A stretch of 64,000 bases of DNA from Pseudomonas putida (GTDB lineage Bacteria > Pseudomonadota > Gammaproteobacteria > Pseudomonadales > Pseudomonadaceae): the NCBI RefSeq assembly GCF_003228315.1, contig NZ_CP029693.1, forward strand, positions 4,763,501-4,827,500, written 5' to 3'. The notes beneath the pieces were generated by a model that was not told the origin of the DNA, made no database searches, and worked only from the letters and a program-made list of their open reading frames with translations. The position numbers were made by a program, and so were the translations under genes. Below are positions 43,751 through 52,889 of this stretch, piece by piece (position 1 is the stretch's first letter; each line of letters opens with the position of its first letter).

Positions 43751-44518
43751 TTAGAAGTCTGGAAGTTCTTCGATGAATTTTTGACCGGCATCGGAGTATT
43801 TTTGATACATCGCATCGCGTAGCCTGGCAAAGACATTGTTATCCAGGTAGGTTCGCACAGCTCCGGTTTTAATCGTGGTTGATTGTCTTGTGGATTTCCA
43901 GAACAGGATGCCACGGGTACTTTCTCGTGCATCGAGGCTTATACAGTTAAGGACCATGTTGGCCTGCCCATTGTTGTCGACCCACACGGGTGCAATGTCG
44001 AACTTGGCCTGCTTTCCGAGTTTATAGCCGTAGTTGAAAATTTCGATCGCCCGAGGGTTCTGTTGCACCGCATCCACTGCCAGTTTGCCGACGGTTGCCA
44101 GAATCTGGGCTGCGTTCGCGCCGATCAGTCCCCTGGAAACTTCCAGGGCAACCTGGTCCATCGTCAAGCCAATCCTGCGGATAGTGACTTCCTGTATATC
44201 CTTGTTCTGGATAACCCAACCCAGTTTTTTCAAGCCTTCTACGTAATATTTGTACCACTCGAATAGTTGCGCGTCTTCGGGGTATAGTTTGGATGCGGCA
44301 TTTTGCATGACTAACTTGCAAAGGTTGACGTCATCAATGGTTTGCTGTGAAACACCTGGAAGAAACGCGTCTATCGTGCCTGGCATCACACTGGCGGTTG
44401 GTTTGTTAATGTCATGTGGTGGCTGGTTGGATGTGAAGTCAGCGAATGCTCGTGGTGTTATAACTGACGGCAACGATGCCAGGGAGTCGATGAATTCGAG
44501 TCGTTGTTCAATAAGCAT
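43751..44518 (-). CDS. Unrecognised protein, first of the paralogous pair
   Basis: A 255-residue product (MLIEQRLEFIDSLASLPSVI) with an AAGGGA site about eight bases before its ATG. It has no signal peptide or membrane segment. The element EWYKYYVEGLKKLGWVIQNK matches the downstream protein, as do the middle helical region and the end LDNNVFARLRDAMYQKYSDA. The helical middle (LEVSRGLIGANAAQILATVG) resembles an amphipathic insertion but no family name follows. AT-rich gene and gap (44519-44745) point to horizontal origin. Function unknown; a secreted or toxin-like role is speculation. Confidence 0.72.
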   Translation of the reverse strand: MLIEQRLEFIDSLASLPSVITPRAFADFTSNQPPHDINKPTASVMPGTIDAFLPGVSQQTIDDVNLCKLVMQNAASKLYPEDAQLFEWYKYYVEGLKKLGWVIQNKDIQEVTIRRIGLTMDQVALEVSRGLIGANAAQILATVGKLAVDAVQQNPRAIEIFNYGYKLGKQAKFDIAPVWVDNNGQANMVLNCISLDARESTRGILFWKSTRQSTTIKTGAVRTYLDNNVFARLRDAMYQKYSDAGQKFIEELPDF

Positions 44519-44745
44519 GATGTATTCCCTTACTTGATTATTTAAACAACCATTGGGTTGTGGTTGTCAGGATAAGTTCATGCCTGAGAAAGTCTATGCG
44601 GGGTTTGTAACTTCAAGTATGTACAGGGTGGGTGATGGTTGGGTTTGGTTTTATTATTGGTGGTTAATAAAGTTTCGTTAGAAGTTGTTTTCAAGTGAGT
44701 GTTTGTTGTTTTGGGTATATGCATTCCCGAGCCTGTACCCGACCG

Positions 44746-45648
44746 TCAGCGCAATGCCTGCCCGGACATTGATGCTTCTTCTTGCAGCCACGCAAAAAAC
44801 GCCCGAACCGGCGGGTGCCGCTCTCGCCCCGGCACGCACAATGCGCTGTAACCGGCACCGTCCACCTGTACATCGCCCCGGTAGGGCATCAATACCCCGT
44901 TGGCCACACTCTCGGACACCAGAATGTTGCTCGCCAGCACCAGGCCTTGCCCGGCAATCGCCGCTTGCAGGGCGTAGTGCTCTTCATCGTATTCGCGCAC
45001 GGCAGGCTGGCCGGCCAGCCAGGTCTCGCCGGACTGTGCGCACCAGGCTTCCCAGCCGTGGGCGTAGAGTTTGGAGTTGTGCCAGCGCACGCTGATCAGC
45101 GTCGGTGTGCAAGAGGTGGCCAACGTCACTTGCGCTGGCGAGCCATAGACGCCGAAGGACTCGTCGAACAGACAAAGACCGTACAGGCTCGGGTAAGCAT
45201 CGAGGCTGTAGCGCACCACCAGATCGACACTGGCGTCCTGATGCAGGTCGATGACTTCGCAATGAGTATCCAGGCGCACGCTGATGTTCGGATGGCGAGC
45301 GTAGAAACGGCCCAGGCGCGGCACCAGCCAAAGGGCGGCGAAGGCGGCGGTGGTGGAGATCGTCAGGTTTGCGGCGCTGCGCTGCGGGCGCAGGGTGTCG
45401 ACGCTTTGCGCCACTTCCAGAAAAGCCCCGTGCAGGCTGTTGAACAGACGTTCGCCGCAGTCGGTCAGCCGTACCTGGCGGGGCAGGCGCTCGAACAACT
45501 GCACGCCGAGCCAGTTTTCCAGCGAACGAATCTGATGGGATACCGCCGTCGGGGTCACGGACAGTTCTTCGGCCGCGGCCTTGAAACTCAGCAGGCGTGA
45601 AGCGGATTCGAAGGCACGCAGGGCGGTCAGCGGCAGTGAGGCAAACAT
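44746..45648 (-). CDS. LysR-family regulator (GcvA-like)
   Basis: The 300-residue regulator has an N-terminal helix-turn-helix (FESASRLLSFKAAAEELSVT, then PTAVSHQIRSLENWLGVQLF) and an effector-binding domain that resembles the GcvA group. It diverges from the azoreductase gene, so it probably regulates that gene and the exporter behind it. A 19-base perfect palindrome lies 12 bases upstream of its start. Confidence 0.9.
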   Translation of the reverse strand: MFASLPLTALRAFESASRLLSFKAAAEELSVTPTAVSHQIRSLENWLGVQLFERLPRQVRLTDCGERLFNSLHGAFLEVAQSVDTLRPQRSAANLTISTTAAFAALWLVPRLGRFYARHPNISVRLDTHCEVIDLHQDASVDLVVRYSLDAYPSLYGLCLFDESFGVYGSPAQVTLATSCTPTLISVRWHNSKLYAHGWEAWCAQSGETWLAGQPAVREYDEEHYALQAAIAGQGLVLASNILVSESVANGVLMPYRGDVQVDGAGYSALCVPGRERHPPVRAFFAWLQEEASMSGQALR

Positions 45649-45659
45649 GAACTCTCCAT

Positions 45660-45678
45660 GGATGAAATGATTTCATCC
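45660..45678. promoter_or_regulatory. 19-base perfect palindrome in the lysR/azoR gap
   Basis: GGATGAAAT-G-ATTTCATCC. It is a strong operator candidate for the adjacent LysR protein or another dimeric regulator. The gap also contains AGCTGCAAGCCTGAAGCTGC, a short direct repeat. Confidence 0.6.
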
Positions 45679-45769
45679 AGACTGATTTTTGCTCAGTTGA
45701 ATAGGGGCAGCTGCAAGCCTGAAGCTGCAAGCCACAAGTGGTTGAAGTCTAGTCCTTGAGGAGATTCAG

Positions 45770-46408
45770 ATGAGTAAAATTCTTGCTGTTCATGCCAGCC
45801 CACGGGGAGAGCGTTCGCACTCGCGGCGTTTGGCCGAGGTGTTTCTTTCAGCCTTGCAAGCGCGCAAACCGCACGTACAACTGACCCGCCGCGAGGTCGG
45901 GCGGGCGTTGATACCACCGGTCAACGAGGCGTTCGTGGCCGCCGCGTTCTACCCGGAACCCGACGCGCGACCACTGTCGATGCAGGCGGACCTGGCGTTC
46001 AGCGACGAACTGGTCCGCGAATTGCTGCACCACGATCTGTTGGTGATTTCCACACCCATGCACAACTTCAGCGTACCCAGCGGCCTGAAAGCCTGGATAG
46101 ATCAAATCGTGCGCATCGGGCTGACCTTCAACCACACCCTGGACAACGGCGTGGCCCAGTATGAACCGCTGGTACACGGCAAAAAGGCGCTGATTGTCAC
46201 CAGCCGCGGCGGCTTCGGTTTCGGTCCGGGCGGGGATCTGGAAGCCATGAACCATGCCGATCCCTTGCTGCGCACGGCGTTGGGTTTTATCGGCATTACC
46301 GACGTCACAGTGGTTGCTGCCGAGGGTGAAGAATCCGAGGCACGAACCTTCGCGGTCTCCGCCGCCGAAGCCGAACAACGGCTGCTCGCGCTGGCCAGGG
46401 AGTACTGA
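45770..46408 (+). CDS. FMN-dependent NADH-azoreductase family protein
   Basis: Flavodoxin-like quinone/azo reductase of the AzoR/AcpD group, 212 residues. It has the FMN-phosphate loop HASPRGERSHSRRLAE near the start, STPMHNFSVPSGLKAWIDQI around residue 95, and VTSRGGFGFGPGG near 145. It may reduce quinones or azo and nitro compounds. Its stop abuts the start of the exporter gene (TGAATG), so the two are co-transcribed. Confidence 0.92.
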   Translation: MSKILAVHASPRGERSHSRRLAEVFLSALQARKPHVQLTRREVGRALIPPVNEAFVAAAFYPEPDARPLSMQADLAFSDELVRELLHHDLLVISTPMHNFSVPSGLKAWIDQIVRIGLTFNHTLDNGVAQYEPLVHGKKALIVTSRGGFGFGPGGDLEAMNHADPLLRTALGFIGITDVTVVAAEGEESEARTFAVSAAEAEQRLLALAREY

Positions 46409-46714
46409 ATGGCCTGGCTGTTTTTGCTGATCGCTGCCGGCTTCGAAGTCACCTTCGCCATGGGCATGAAGTACGCCGAGGGCTTCACCCGCCTGTGGCC
46501 GTCGCTGATTACCGTGGCGGCGGCGATCGGCGGGGTGTATTTCCTGACCCTGGCCATGCGCGAGCTGCCGGTGAGCATCGCTTACCCGATCTGGACCGCG
46601 ATCGGCTCGTTGGGCACGGTGTTTCTCGGGTTCGCGCTGCTGGGGGAAAGCCTCAGCGCCGTGAAGTTGCTGTCGGTGGGGCTGATCGTGGCGGGCGTTG
46701 TCGGGTTGAAATAA
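46409..46714 (+). CDS. Small multidrug resistance exporter, SugE/Gdx type
   Basis: Four-helix SMR protein of 101 residues. The conserved Glu13 in AAGFEVTFAMGMKYAEGFTR is the proton and substrate site. KYAEGFTRLWPS and the LPVSIAYPIWTAIGSLG signature point to the guanidinium-exporter (Gdx/SugE) branch rather than EmrE. It is a single gene, suggesting a homodimer. It sits directly after the azoreductase gene, so the pair may handle related compounds. Confidence 0.88.
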   Translation: MAWLFLLIAAGFEVTFAMGMKYAEGFTRLWPSLITVAAAIGGVYFLTLAMRELPVSIAYPIWTAIGSLGTVFLGFALLGESLSAVKLLSVGLIVAGVVGLK

Positions 46715-46818
46715 GGCGGATGTCATAGACTGCAGGTCGAGTTGTCATCTTCGCTGGCGATGCTTGGCGGGTGTCTTGCATCCACCTTGCATCACCCTCG
46801 ACCACAAGGATGTCCGCC

Positions 46819-47709
46819 ATGTCGCCAGGTTGTGCCACGCGTTACCCGCTGGTGCTGGTCCCGGGAATGCTCGGGTTTGTCCGGCTGCTGCTCTATCCGT
46901 ATTGGTACGGGATCATTCCGGCGCTGCGCCAGGGTGGTGCGCAGGTGTTCGCGGTGCAGGTCTCGCCTCTCAACTCCTGCGAGGTGCGAGGTGAACAATT
47001 GCTGGCACGGATCGAGGAGATTTTGCGCGAAACCGGGGCCGGGAAGGTCAACCTGATCGGTCATAGCCAGGGCGCGCTCACGGCCCGTTATGCGGCAGCC
47101 AAGCGACCGGATCAGGTGGCGTCGGTGACGTCGGTGGCGGGCCCCAATCACGGTTCGGAGCTTGCCGATTACCTGCACAAACACTATCCACACGACAGTA
47201 TCAAGGGACGTTTGCTGAGCTTTCTGGTGCGTATGGTCGCTGCGTTGATGAGCCTGCTGGAAACCGGTTATCGCGGGCCGAAGCTGCCGGCGGATATTCA
47301 TGCTTCACATCATTCACTCACCACCGAAGGCGTGGCGTTGTTCAATCAGCGCTACCCCCAAGGGCTGCCCGAAACGTGGGGCGGGCACGGACCGCCGCAA
47401 GTCAATGGCATTCGCTATTACTCCTGGTCGGGCACCCTGCAACCGGGCAAGACCAATCGCGGGCGCAACCTGCTCGATGGCACCAACCGCAGTTGCCGAT
47501 TGTTCGCCAGAACCTTCGTGCGCGAGGCCGGGCAATGCGACGGGATGGTCGGGCGTTACAGCTCGCACCTGGGGACGGTGATTGGTGACGATTACCCGCT
47601 GGACCATTTCGACATCGTCAATCAGTCGCTGGGGCTGGTGGGGAAGGGGGCTGAGCCGATCAGGTTGTTTGTCGAGCATGGGGCGCGACTCAAGGCGGCA
47701 GGGCTCTAG
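46819..47709 (+). CDS. Family I lipase-like alpha/beta hydrolase
   Basis: The 296-residue protein closely resembles family I true lipases of Pseudomonas. The nucleophile Ser83 lies in LIGHSQGALTARYAA, and Asp241 and His263 follow in CDGMVGRYSSHLG and LDHFDIVNQS. There is no N-terminal signal peptide (MSPGCATRYPLVLVPGMLGF), as in the P. fragi-like group. The usual oxyanion HG dipeptide is PG (residues 15-16), a real difference worth testing. The start at 46819 has AAGGA eight bases upstream; an ATG at 46810 is less likely. Confidence 0.88.
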   Translation: MSPGCATRYPLVLVPGMLGFVRLLLYPYWYGIIPALRQGGAQVFAVQVSPLNSCEVRGEQLLARIEEILRETGAGKVNLIGHSQGALTARYAAAKRPDQVASVTSVAGPNHGSELADYLHKHYPHDSIKGRLLSFLVRMVAALMSLLETGYRGPKLPADIHASHHSLTTEGVALFNQRYPQGLPETWGGHGPPQVNGIRYYSWSGTLQPGKTNRGRNLLDGTNRSCRLFARTFVREAGQCDGMVGRYSSHLGTVIGDDYPLDHFDIVNQSLGLVGKGAEPIRLFVEHGARLKAAGL

Positions 47710-47725
47710 ACCGCGTTATCGTTCT

Positions 47726-47790
47726 TCGCGAGCAGGCTCGCTCCCACAGGGGAATGCATTTCAAAGTGTAGGAGCGAGCCTGCTCGCGAT
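47726..47790. repeat. REP pair (REPIN), short spacer
   Basis: TCGCGAGCAGGCTCGCTCCC and its complement around a spacer of about 20 bases, between the convergent lipase and EamA genes. Confidence 0.9.
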
Positions 47791-47799
47791 GAGGCAGGG

Positions 47800-48687
47800 T
47801 CAGGCGACGCTCACCTTACGCCCCAGCACAGTGGTCCAACGCTCCGAAACTATCACCCCACCCAGGGTCAACACCCCACCCACCAGGTGATAAACCGCCA
47901 ATTGCTCACGCAGCACCACCGCCGCAATCAACGCCGTCATCACCGGCAGCAAATTGAAGAACAGTGTGGTCCGGCTCGACCCCAGGCGCACCACCGCCTG
48001 CATCCACGCCAGTGGCGCGAGCATCGACGCCAGCAGGCAGGCATACAACACCAGTGGAATGTTTTGCAGGGTCAGACCGGTTTTCGCTGAGAGGAGAAAC
48101 AGCGGAAACAGCACCACCACCGCCACCAGCACCTGCAGGTACAAAAGCACCAGCGGTGGCAGTTTCAGCTGCCATTTTTTCAGCAGGGTGCTGTAGACCG
48201 CGTAGGCCAGTGTCGCGATCAGCATCATCGCATCGCCCAGGTTCACCCCGTGCTCCAAGAGCACATCAAGGCTGCCATTCGAGACCACCACCAACACGCC
48301 GGCGAACGACAGCACCGCACCGGCCAGCGCGCCGGCAGTCAGGCGCTGACCGAGGCTGATGATCGCCATGGCCAGGGACATCAACGGCATCAGCGACAGG
48401 ATGATGCCCATGTTGGTGGCCGAGGTCAGGGCCGCGGCGAAGTACGCCAGGCTCTGATAGACCGCCATGCCCAGCACGCCAAGGACGAAAACCTTGCCCA
48501 GGTTCGGACGAATCACTGCCCAATGGGCGATCACCGGTTTGAGCATGAAGGGGGTGAACAGCAGGCCGGCGAGCAGCCAGCGATAAAAGCCGATCTCGGC
48601 GGGAAAGATCGAACCGGCCGACATTTTTGTGACGACGGTGTTGCCAGCCCAGATAAGAATGGCCAGCAGGGGATACGCGTATTGCAT
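47800..48687 (-). CDS. EamA/DMT-family transporter
   Basis: The 295-residue protein has ten membrane helices in two EamA repeats (MQYAYPLLAILIWAGNTVVT, then GVNLGDAMMLIATLAYAVYS) and is probably an exporter of metabolites or amino acids. A longer frame adds 17 residues, but the ATG at 48687 gives the normal family start. It diverges from an AraC regulator with a 96-base gap, so that regulator may control it. Substrate unknown. Confidence 0.9.
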   Translation of the reverse strand: MQYAYPLLAILIWAGNTVVTKMSAGSIFPAEIGFYRWLLAGLLFTPFMLKPVIAHWAVIRPNLGKVFVLGVLGMAVYQSLAYFAAALTSATNMGIILSLMPLMSLAMAIISLGQRLTAGALAGAVLSFAGVLVVVSNGSLDVLLEHGVNLGDAMMLIATLAYAVYSTLLKKWQLKLPPLVLLYLQVLVAVVVLFPLFLLSAKTGLTLQNIPLVLYACLLASMLAPLAWMQAVVRLGSSRTTLFFNLLPVMTALIAAVVLREQLAVYHLVGGVLTLGGVIVSERWTTVLGRKVSVA

Positions 48688-48783
48688 CAGGAAAAACCAG
48701 AACGTTAATGAGGGCCAATTATCCCCTGTCCGAATCAATGCCTATACTTCGATCCAGACAACCCGCCCCTGATTCCGGACAGC

Positions 48784-49578
48784 ATGACCCGCCAACACAT
48801 CGATCTACTGGATTTCCCTGAACTGCCGGCCCCGGTGTACTTCCGCTACGCCGATTTTGATGCCCACCGCTTTGCCTCGGCCCATCGCCACCCCTGGGGC
48901 AGCCTGGAGTACGCGGCCCATGGCGTGTTGCACATGGAGATCGAAGGCAGCCGCTTCATGTCCCCACCGCAGTACGCCGTGTGGGTCCCGCCCGAGACCG
49001 AGCACAGTTTCTACAGCCACCAGCCGGTCAACTACCGCGCGGTCTGCCTGGCGCCGGCGTTGTGCCGCGATCTGCCGCCGCAGGCCTGCACCCTGGCCAT
49101 CAGCGACATCCTCAAGGCGATCCTCAAGGATTTCGCCGCGCGCGACGTCCAGGTGCCCGAGCGCGATGCGGACCAGCGCCTGGCCCAGGTGCTGGTGGAT
49201 CAATTGCAGCAGGCCCCCGTCCATGAGTGTTATCTGCCCTACGCCAGCAGTCCCGGATTGCTGGGCATTCTCGAAGCCCTGCAGAGCGATCCCGGCGATA
49301 ACCGGCCTCTGGCGGATTGGGCGTTGCTGATTCATGTGAGTGAACGCACCCTCGCGCGGCAATTCATTCGTGAATTGGGCATGAGCTTCGGCGAGTGGCG
49401 CCAGCGTCTGCGGTTTCTCGCCGCCATCGAGGCCCTGGACAGCCCGCGCAGCATTCAGGAAATCGCCTTCGACATGGGCTACAGCACGGGCTCTGCGTTT
49501 ATCGCGATGTTTCAGCGCCAGGCCGGATGCACGCCGGAGCAGTATCGGCGGAGCCATTTGGAGGGCAGGAATGTGTAA
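48784..49578 (+). CDS. AraC-family regulator
   Basis: The 264-residue protein has an N-terminal cupin-like sensing domain (HRHPWGSLEYAAHGVLHMEI) and a C-terminal double helix-turn-helix with WALLIHVSERTLARQFIREL and IQEIAFDMGYSTGSAFIAMF. It is divergent from the transporter gene, a common arrangement for local control. Confidence 0.92.
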   Translation: MTRQHIDLLDFPELPAPVYFRYADFDAHRFASAHRHPWGSLEYAAHGVLHMEIEGSRFMSPPQYAVWVPPETEHSFYSHQPVNYRAVCLAPALCRDLPPQACTLAISDILKAILKDFAARDVQVPERDADQRLAQVLVDQLQQAPVHECYLPYASSPGLLGILEALQSDPGDNRPLADWALLIHVSERTLARQFIRELGMSFGEWRQRLRFLAAIEALDSPRSIQEIAFDMGYSTGSAFIAMFQRQAGCTPEQYRRSHLEGRNV

Positions 49579-49642
49579 CTAGCTTTGTCTACACTCCAGA
49601 GCAAGGCCGCTTCCCTCGGAGCGGCGACAAGGAGAAAACTCC

Positions 49643-49951
49643 ATGAAGATGCTGCGTGTCCCTTTGTTGATGATCGGGTTGCTGCTCTGCTCTCAGGGCT
49701 TCGCCGCCACTGAACAACAGAACAAGATGACCACCTGCAATGCCGACGCCACCGCGAAAAGCCTCAAGGGCGATGAACGCAAGGCCTTCATGAGCACTTG
49801 CCTCAAGGCCGCACCGGCAGCCAACGACGCTGGCAAAGCCTTGACCCCGCAGCAGGAAAAAATGAAAACCTGCAATGCCGACGCCGCGACCAAGGCTCTG
49901 AAAGGGGATGCGCGCAAGGCGTTCATGAGTGATTGCCTGAAGAAAAAATAA
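49643..49951 (+). CDS. PsiF repeat protein
   Basis: Small secreted protein of 102 residues. A signal peptide (LLMIGLLLCSQGFA then ATEQQ) precedes two PsiF repeats: KMTTCNADATAKSLKGDERK at about 28-55 and KMKTCNADAATKALKGDARK at about 73-100, each with a Cys pair probably forming a disulfide. In E. coli psiF is phosphate-starvation induced; I see no clear Pho box here. The ATG follows AAGGAGA. Confidence 0.93.
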   Translation: MKMLRVPLLMIGLLLCSQGFAATEQQNKMTTCNADATAKSLKGDERKAFMSTCLKAAPAANDAGKALTPQQEKMKTCNADAATKALKGDARKAFMSDCLKKK

Positions 49952-49987
49952 CCACGGGACTACTAGATGAGTGAATTGGGAGGGCCT

Positions 49988-50060
49988 CATCGCGAGCAGG
50001 CTCACTCCCACATTTGTCCTGCGTACACAGTTTTATTGTGGGAGCGAGCCTGCTCGCGAT
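49988..50060. repeat. REP pair (REPIN)
   Basis: TCATCGCGAGCAGGCTCACT (one base off the usual) and complement around a spacer with CGTACACAG, in the gap between psiF and the AI-2E transporter gene. The rest of the gap (50061-50187) holds nothing recognisable. Confidence 0.88.
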
Positions 50061-50187
50061 TGGGCCGGTGAGGTCGCTGCAAAAAAACGGACTGCCCCCG
50101 ACCAAGGTCGCCCCCACACAATCCTAGTGCTGTCACCGGAACGCTGGCAGACTGCCAATCCTTTTACGCTGTTCGCTTTGAGGCTGT

Positions 50188-51201
50188 ATGCCAACGTTTT
50201 CTCAACGTCATGTATTGCTGGTGATCAGCTGGATCATCATTTTTGGCGGACTGCTGCTGGTGCTTCCGCTGCGGTTGTTGCCCAGCCTGTTGGCCGGGTT
50301 GCTGGTGTTCGAACTGGTCAACATGCTCACCCCGCAGTTGCAACGGCTGATCGAAGGTCGGCGTGCGCGCTGGCTCGCGGTGGCCTTGCTGGGGACTTTG
50401 ATTGTCAGTGTGTTGACGCTGATCTTTGCCGGCGCCATCAGCTTTCTGCTGCACGAGGCGGAAAACCCGGGCGCCTCCCTCGACAAATTCATGGGCGTGG
50501 TCGACCGCGCTCGCGGACAACTGCCACCCTTCATCGATGCCTACCTGCCGGCCAGTGCCGCCGAGTTCCGGGTGGCGATTGGCGAGTGGGTCAGTAAACA
50601 CCTCAGTGACTTGCAGCTGGTCGGCAAGGACGCGGCGCATATGTTCGTGACGCTGCTGATCGGCATGGTGCTGGGGGCGATCATTGCCTTGCAGCGCATT
50701 CCCGACCTGACCAAGCGCAAGCCTTTGGCCGCTGCACTGTTCGATCGCCTGCACCTGCTGGTCCAGGCTTTTCGCAACATCGTGTTCGCGCAGATCAAGA
50801 TTTCCCTGCTCAACACCTTCTTCACCGGGATCTTCCTGGCCGTGGTGCTGCCGATGTTCGGCATCAAGCTGCCGCTGACCAAGACCCTGATCGTCCTGAC
50901 CTTCCTGCTCGGCCTGCTGCCAGTGATCGGCAACCTGATGTCGAACACCCTGATCACCATCGTCGGCCTGTCGCTGTCGATCTGGGTGGCCCTGGCGGCG
51001 CTGGGTTACCTGATCTTTATCCACAAGCTCGAATACTTCCTCAACGCGCGCATCGTCGGCGGGCAGATCAGTGCCAAGTCGTGGGAGTTGCTGCTGGCGA
51101 TGCTGGTGTTCGAAGCCGCGTTCGGCCTGCCGGGGGTGGTGGCGGGGCCGATTTATTACGCGTACTTGAAGAGTGAGTTGAAGCAGGTGGGGATGGTTTG
51201 A
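50188..51201 (+). CDS. AI-2E-family (UPF0118/PerM-like) transporter
   Basis: A 337-residue inner-membrane protein with about eight hydrophobic segments. It begins MPTFSQRHVLLVISWIIIFG and includes the family loop LGLLPVIGNLMSNTLITIVG and EYFLNARIVGGQISAKSWEL. Members include exporters for autoinducer-2 or Na+/H+ antiporter-like proteins. The substrate is unknown. Monocistronic. Confidence 0.88.
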   Translation: MPTFSQRHVLLVISWIIIFGGLLLVLPLRLLPSLLAGLLVFELVNMLTPQLQRLIEGRRARWLAVALLGTLIVSVLTLIFAGAISFLLHEAENPGASLDKFMGVVDRARGQLPPFIDAYLPASAAEFRVAIGEWVSKHLSDLQLVGKDAAHMFVTLLIGMVLGAIIALQRIPDLTKRKPLAAALFDRLHLLVQAFRNIVFAQIKISLLNTFFTGIFLAVVLPMFGIKLPLTKTLIVLTFLLGLLPVIGNLMSNTLITIVGLSLSIWVALAALGYLIFIHKLEYFLNARIVGGQISAKSWELLLAMLVFEAAFGLPGVVAGPIYYAYLKSELKQVGMV

Positions 51202-51232
51202 TCGGGCAGATCTTTATTGCCTGACAGGGCCC

Positions 51233-51298
51233 CATCGCGAGCAGGCTCGCTCCTACAGGAGAATGCGATCAACTGTAGGAGCGAGCCTGCTCGCGATA
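51233..51298. repeat. REP pair (REPIN), twin of the copy at 63818
   Basis: TCGCGAGCAGGCTCGCTCCT and complement around a spacer GAATGCGATCAACT. The same spacer, with one base changed, is in the copy at 63818-63883, so one may be a recent copy of the other. Confidence 0.9.
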
Positions 51299-51317
51299 GG
51301 GGCGCCTCGGTCCTGGA

Positions 51318-52592
51318 TCAGTCCATCGAGCCATAACGCTTGGCCGCTTCAATAGCCAAACCGCTACCGATACTGCCAAAGATATTCCCTTCCACATGCC
51401 GCGCATTCGGCAGCATCGCCGACACACTGTTGCGCAGCGCCGGAATCCCGCTGGAACCACCGGTGAAGAACACGGTGTCCACCTGACCAACCTGCACGCC
51501 GGCATCGCTCAACAACTGGCCGACGCTGTTGCGCACCCGCTCCAGCAGGTTGTCGATGGCCGATTCGAACAGCGCCCGGCTCAACTCCACGCTCAAACCT
51601 CTTTCGATGCGATCCAGCGGAACGATTCGGCTGTCGACGTGGGTCAGTTCGATCTTGGTTTCTTCCGTCAGCATCGCCAGCCAATGCCCGGCGCGCTGTT
51701 CGATCAGTTTGAACAGGCGATCGATGCCGCCGGTGTCTTCGATGTCGTAGCGCATGCTGCCCAGCGCCAGTTGCGACTTCTGCGAGTACACCGAGTTGAT
51801 GGTGTGCCAGGTCGCCAGGTTCATGTGGTGGCTGGTGGGCATGTAGGCGCCGCTCTTCATCCGGCTGCCGTAGCCGAACAGCGGCATCAGGCCTTGCAGG
51901 CTCAGCTGCTTGTCGAAGTCGGTCCCGCCGATGTGCACGCCGCCAGTGGCCAGAATATCTTCTTGACGGTTATCCACGCCCCGACGCTCAGGGGAGAGGC
52001 GCACCAGGGAAAAGTCGGACGTACCACCACCGATGTCGACGATCAGGACCAGCTCTTCCTTTTCGATGGTCGACTCATAGTCGAAGGCCGCGGCAATCGG
52101 TTCGAACTGGAACGACACTTCCTTGAAGCCGATCTTGCGCGCCACATCCACCAGGGTGTCTTCGGCTTCTTTGTCCGCCACCGGATCGTCATCGACGAAA
52201 AACACCGGACGGCCCAGCACCACTTCTTCGAATTCCCGACCGGCGGCAGCTTCGGCACGGCTCTTGAGTTGGCCGATGAACAGGCCGAGCAGGTCCTTGA
52301 ACGGCATGGCCGTGCCGAGGACGCTGGTGTCGTGCTTGATCAGCTTGGAGCCCAGCAGGCTCTTGAGCGAGCGCATCAGGCGGCCTTCGTAGCCTTCCAG
52401 GTACTCGTGCAGCGCCAGACGGCCATAAACCGGGCGGCGTTCTTCGAGGTTGAAGAAGACCACCGAGGGCAGGGTGATCTTGTCATCCTCCAGCGCAATC
52501 AGCGTTTCCATGCCGGGGCGCAGCCAGCCGACGGTGGAGTTGGACGTGCCGAAGTCGATACCTACGGCACGGGCTGGAGAGGCGTTTTTCAT
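51318..52592 (-). CDS. yegD: Hsp70-like protein YegD
   Basis: The 424-residue protein contains only the actin-like ATPase domain of Hsp70 and no substrate-binding half. It has phosphate 1 ARAVGIDFGTSNSTVGWLRP, phosphate 2 VLIVDIGGGTSDFSLVRL, adenosine motif VFFTGGSSGIPALRNSVSAM and a GFKEVSFQFEPIAAAF connect. The YegD group lacks a known client. It lies two genes from cbpA-cbpM, on the opposite strand; functional linkage to these DnaJ-type genes is possible. Confidence 0.92.
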   Translation of the reverse strand: MKNASPARAVGIDFGTSNSTVGWLRPGMETLIALEDDKITLPSVVFFNLEERRPVYGRLALHEYLEGYEGRLMRSLKSLLGSKLIKHDTSVLGTAMPFKDLLGLFIGQLKSRAEAAAGREFEEVVLGRPVFFVDDDPVADKEAEDTLVDVARKIGFKEVSFQFEPIAAAFDYESTIEKEELVLIVDIGGGTSDFSLVRLSPERRGVDNRQEDILATGGVHIGGTDFDKQLSLQGLMPLFGYGSRMKSGAYMPTSHHMNLATWHTINSVYSQKSQLALGSMRYDIEDTGGIDRLFKLIEQRAGHWLAMLTEETKIELTHVDSRIVPLDRIERGLSVELSRALFESAIDNLLERVRNSVGQLLSDAGVQVGQVDTVFFTGGSSGIPALRNSVSAMLPNARHVEGNIFGSIGSGLAIEAAKRYGSMD

Positions 52593-52889
52593 GTCTTTCA
52601 GGTTCCGGTTAAAAAACGGCCGCGCAGTGTATGTCAGTGCGGCGCAGAATCGAAGGCCGGTTATCCGCTAAATCTTGCCGGCTGGCGCCTTGAAAGATGT
52701 GCCATCACCCCCAAACTACCCTGCATCAACCGGACAGCCGCGGGATGAACGCAAGTCACCCCGCCCGCTGCCGATAAACTTCTGAAGCGCTACCCGGTCA
52801 CAATCCTGAGATCGGTCAATTTGTGTGCGGCCAAAAGGCGCATGCTGTGGCAGGTGGCGCGATTTCGATAACGGATGGTGATTCGAGCG

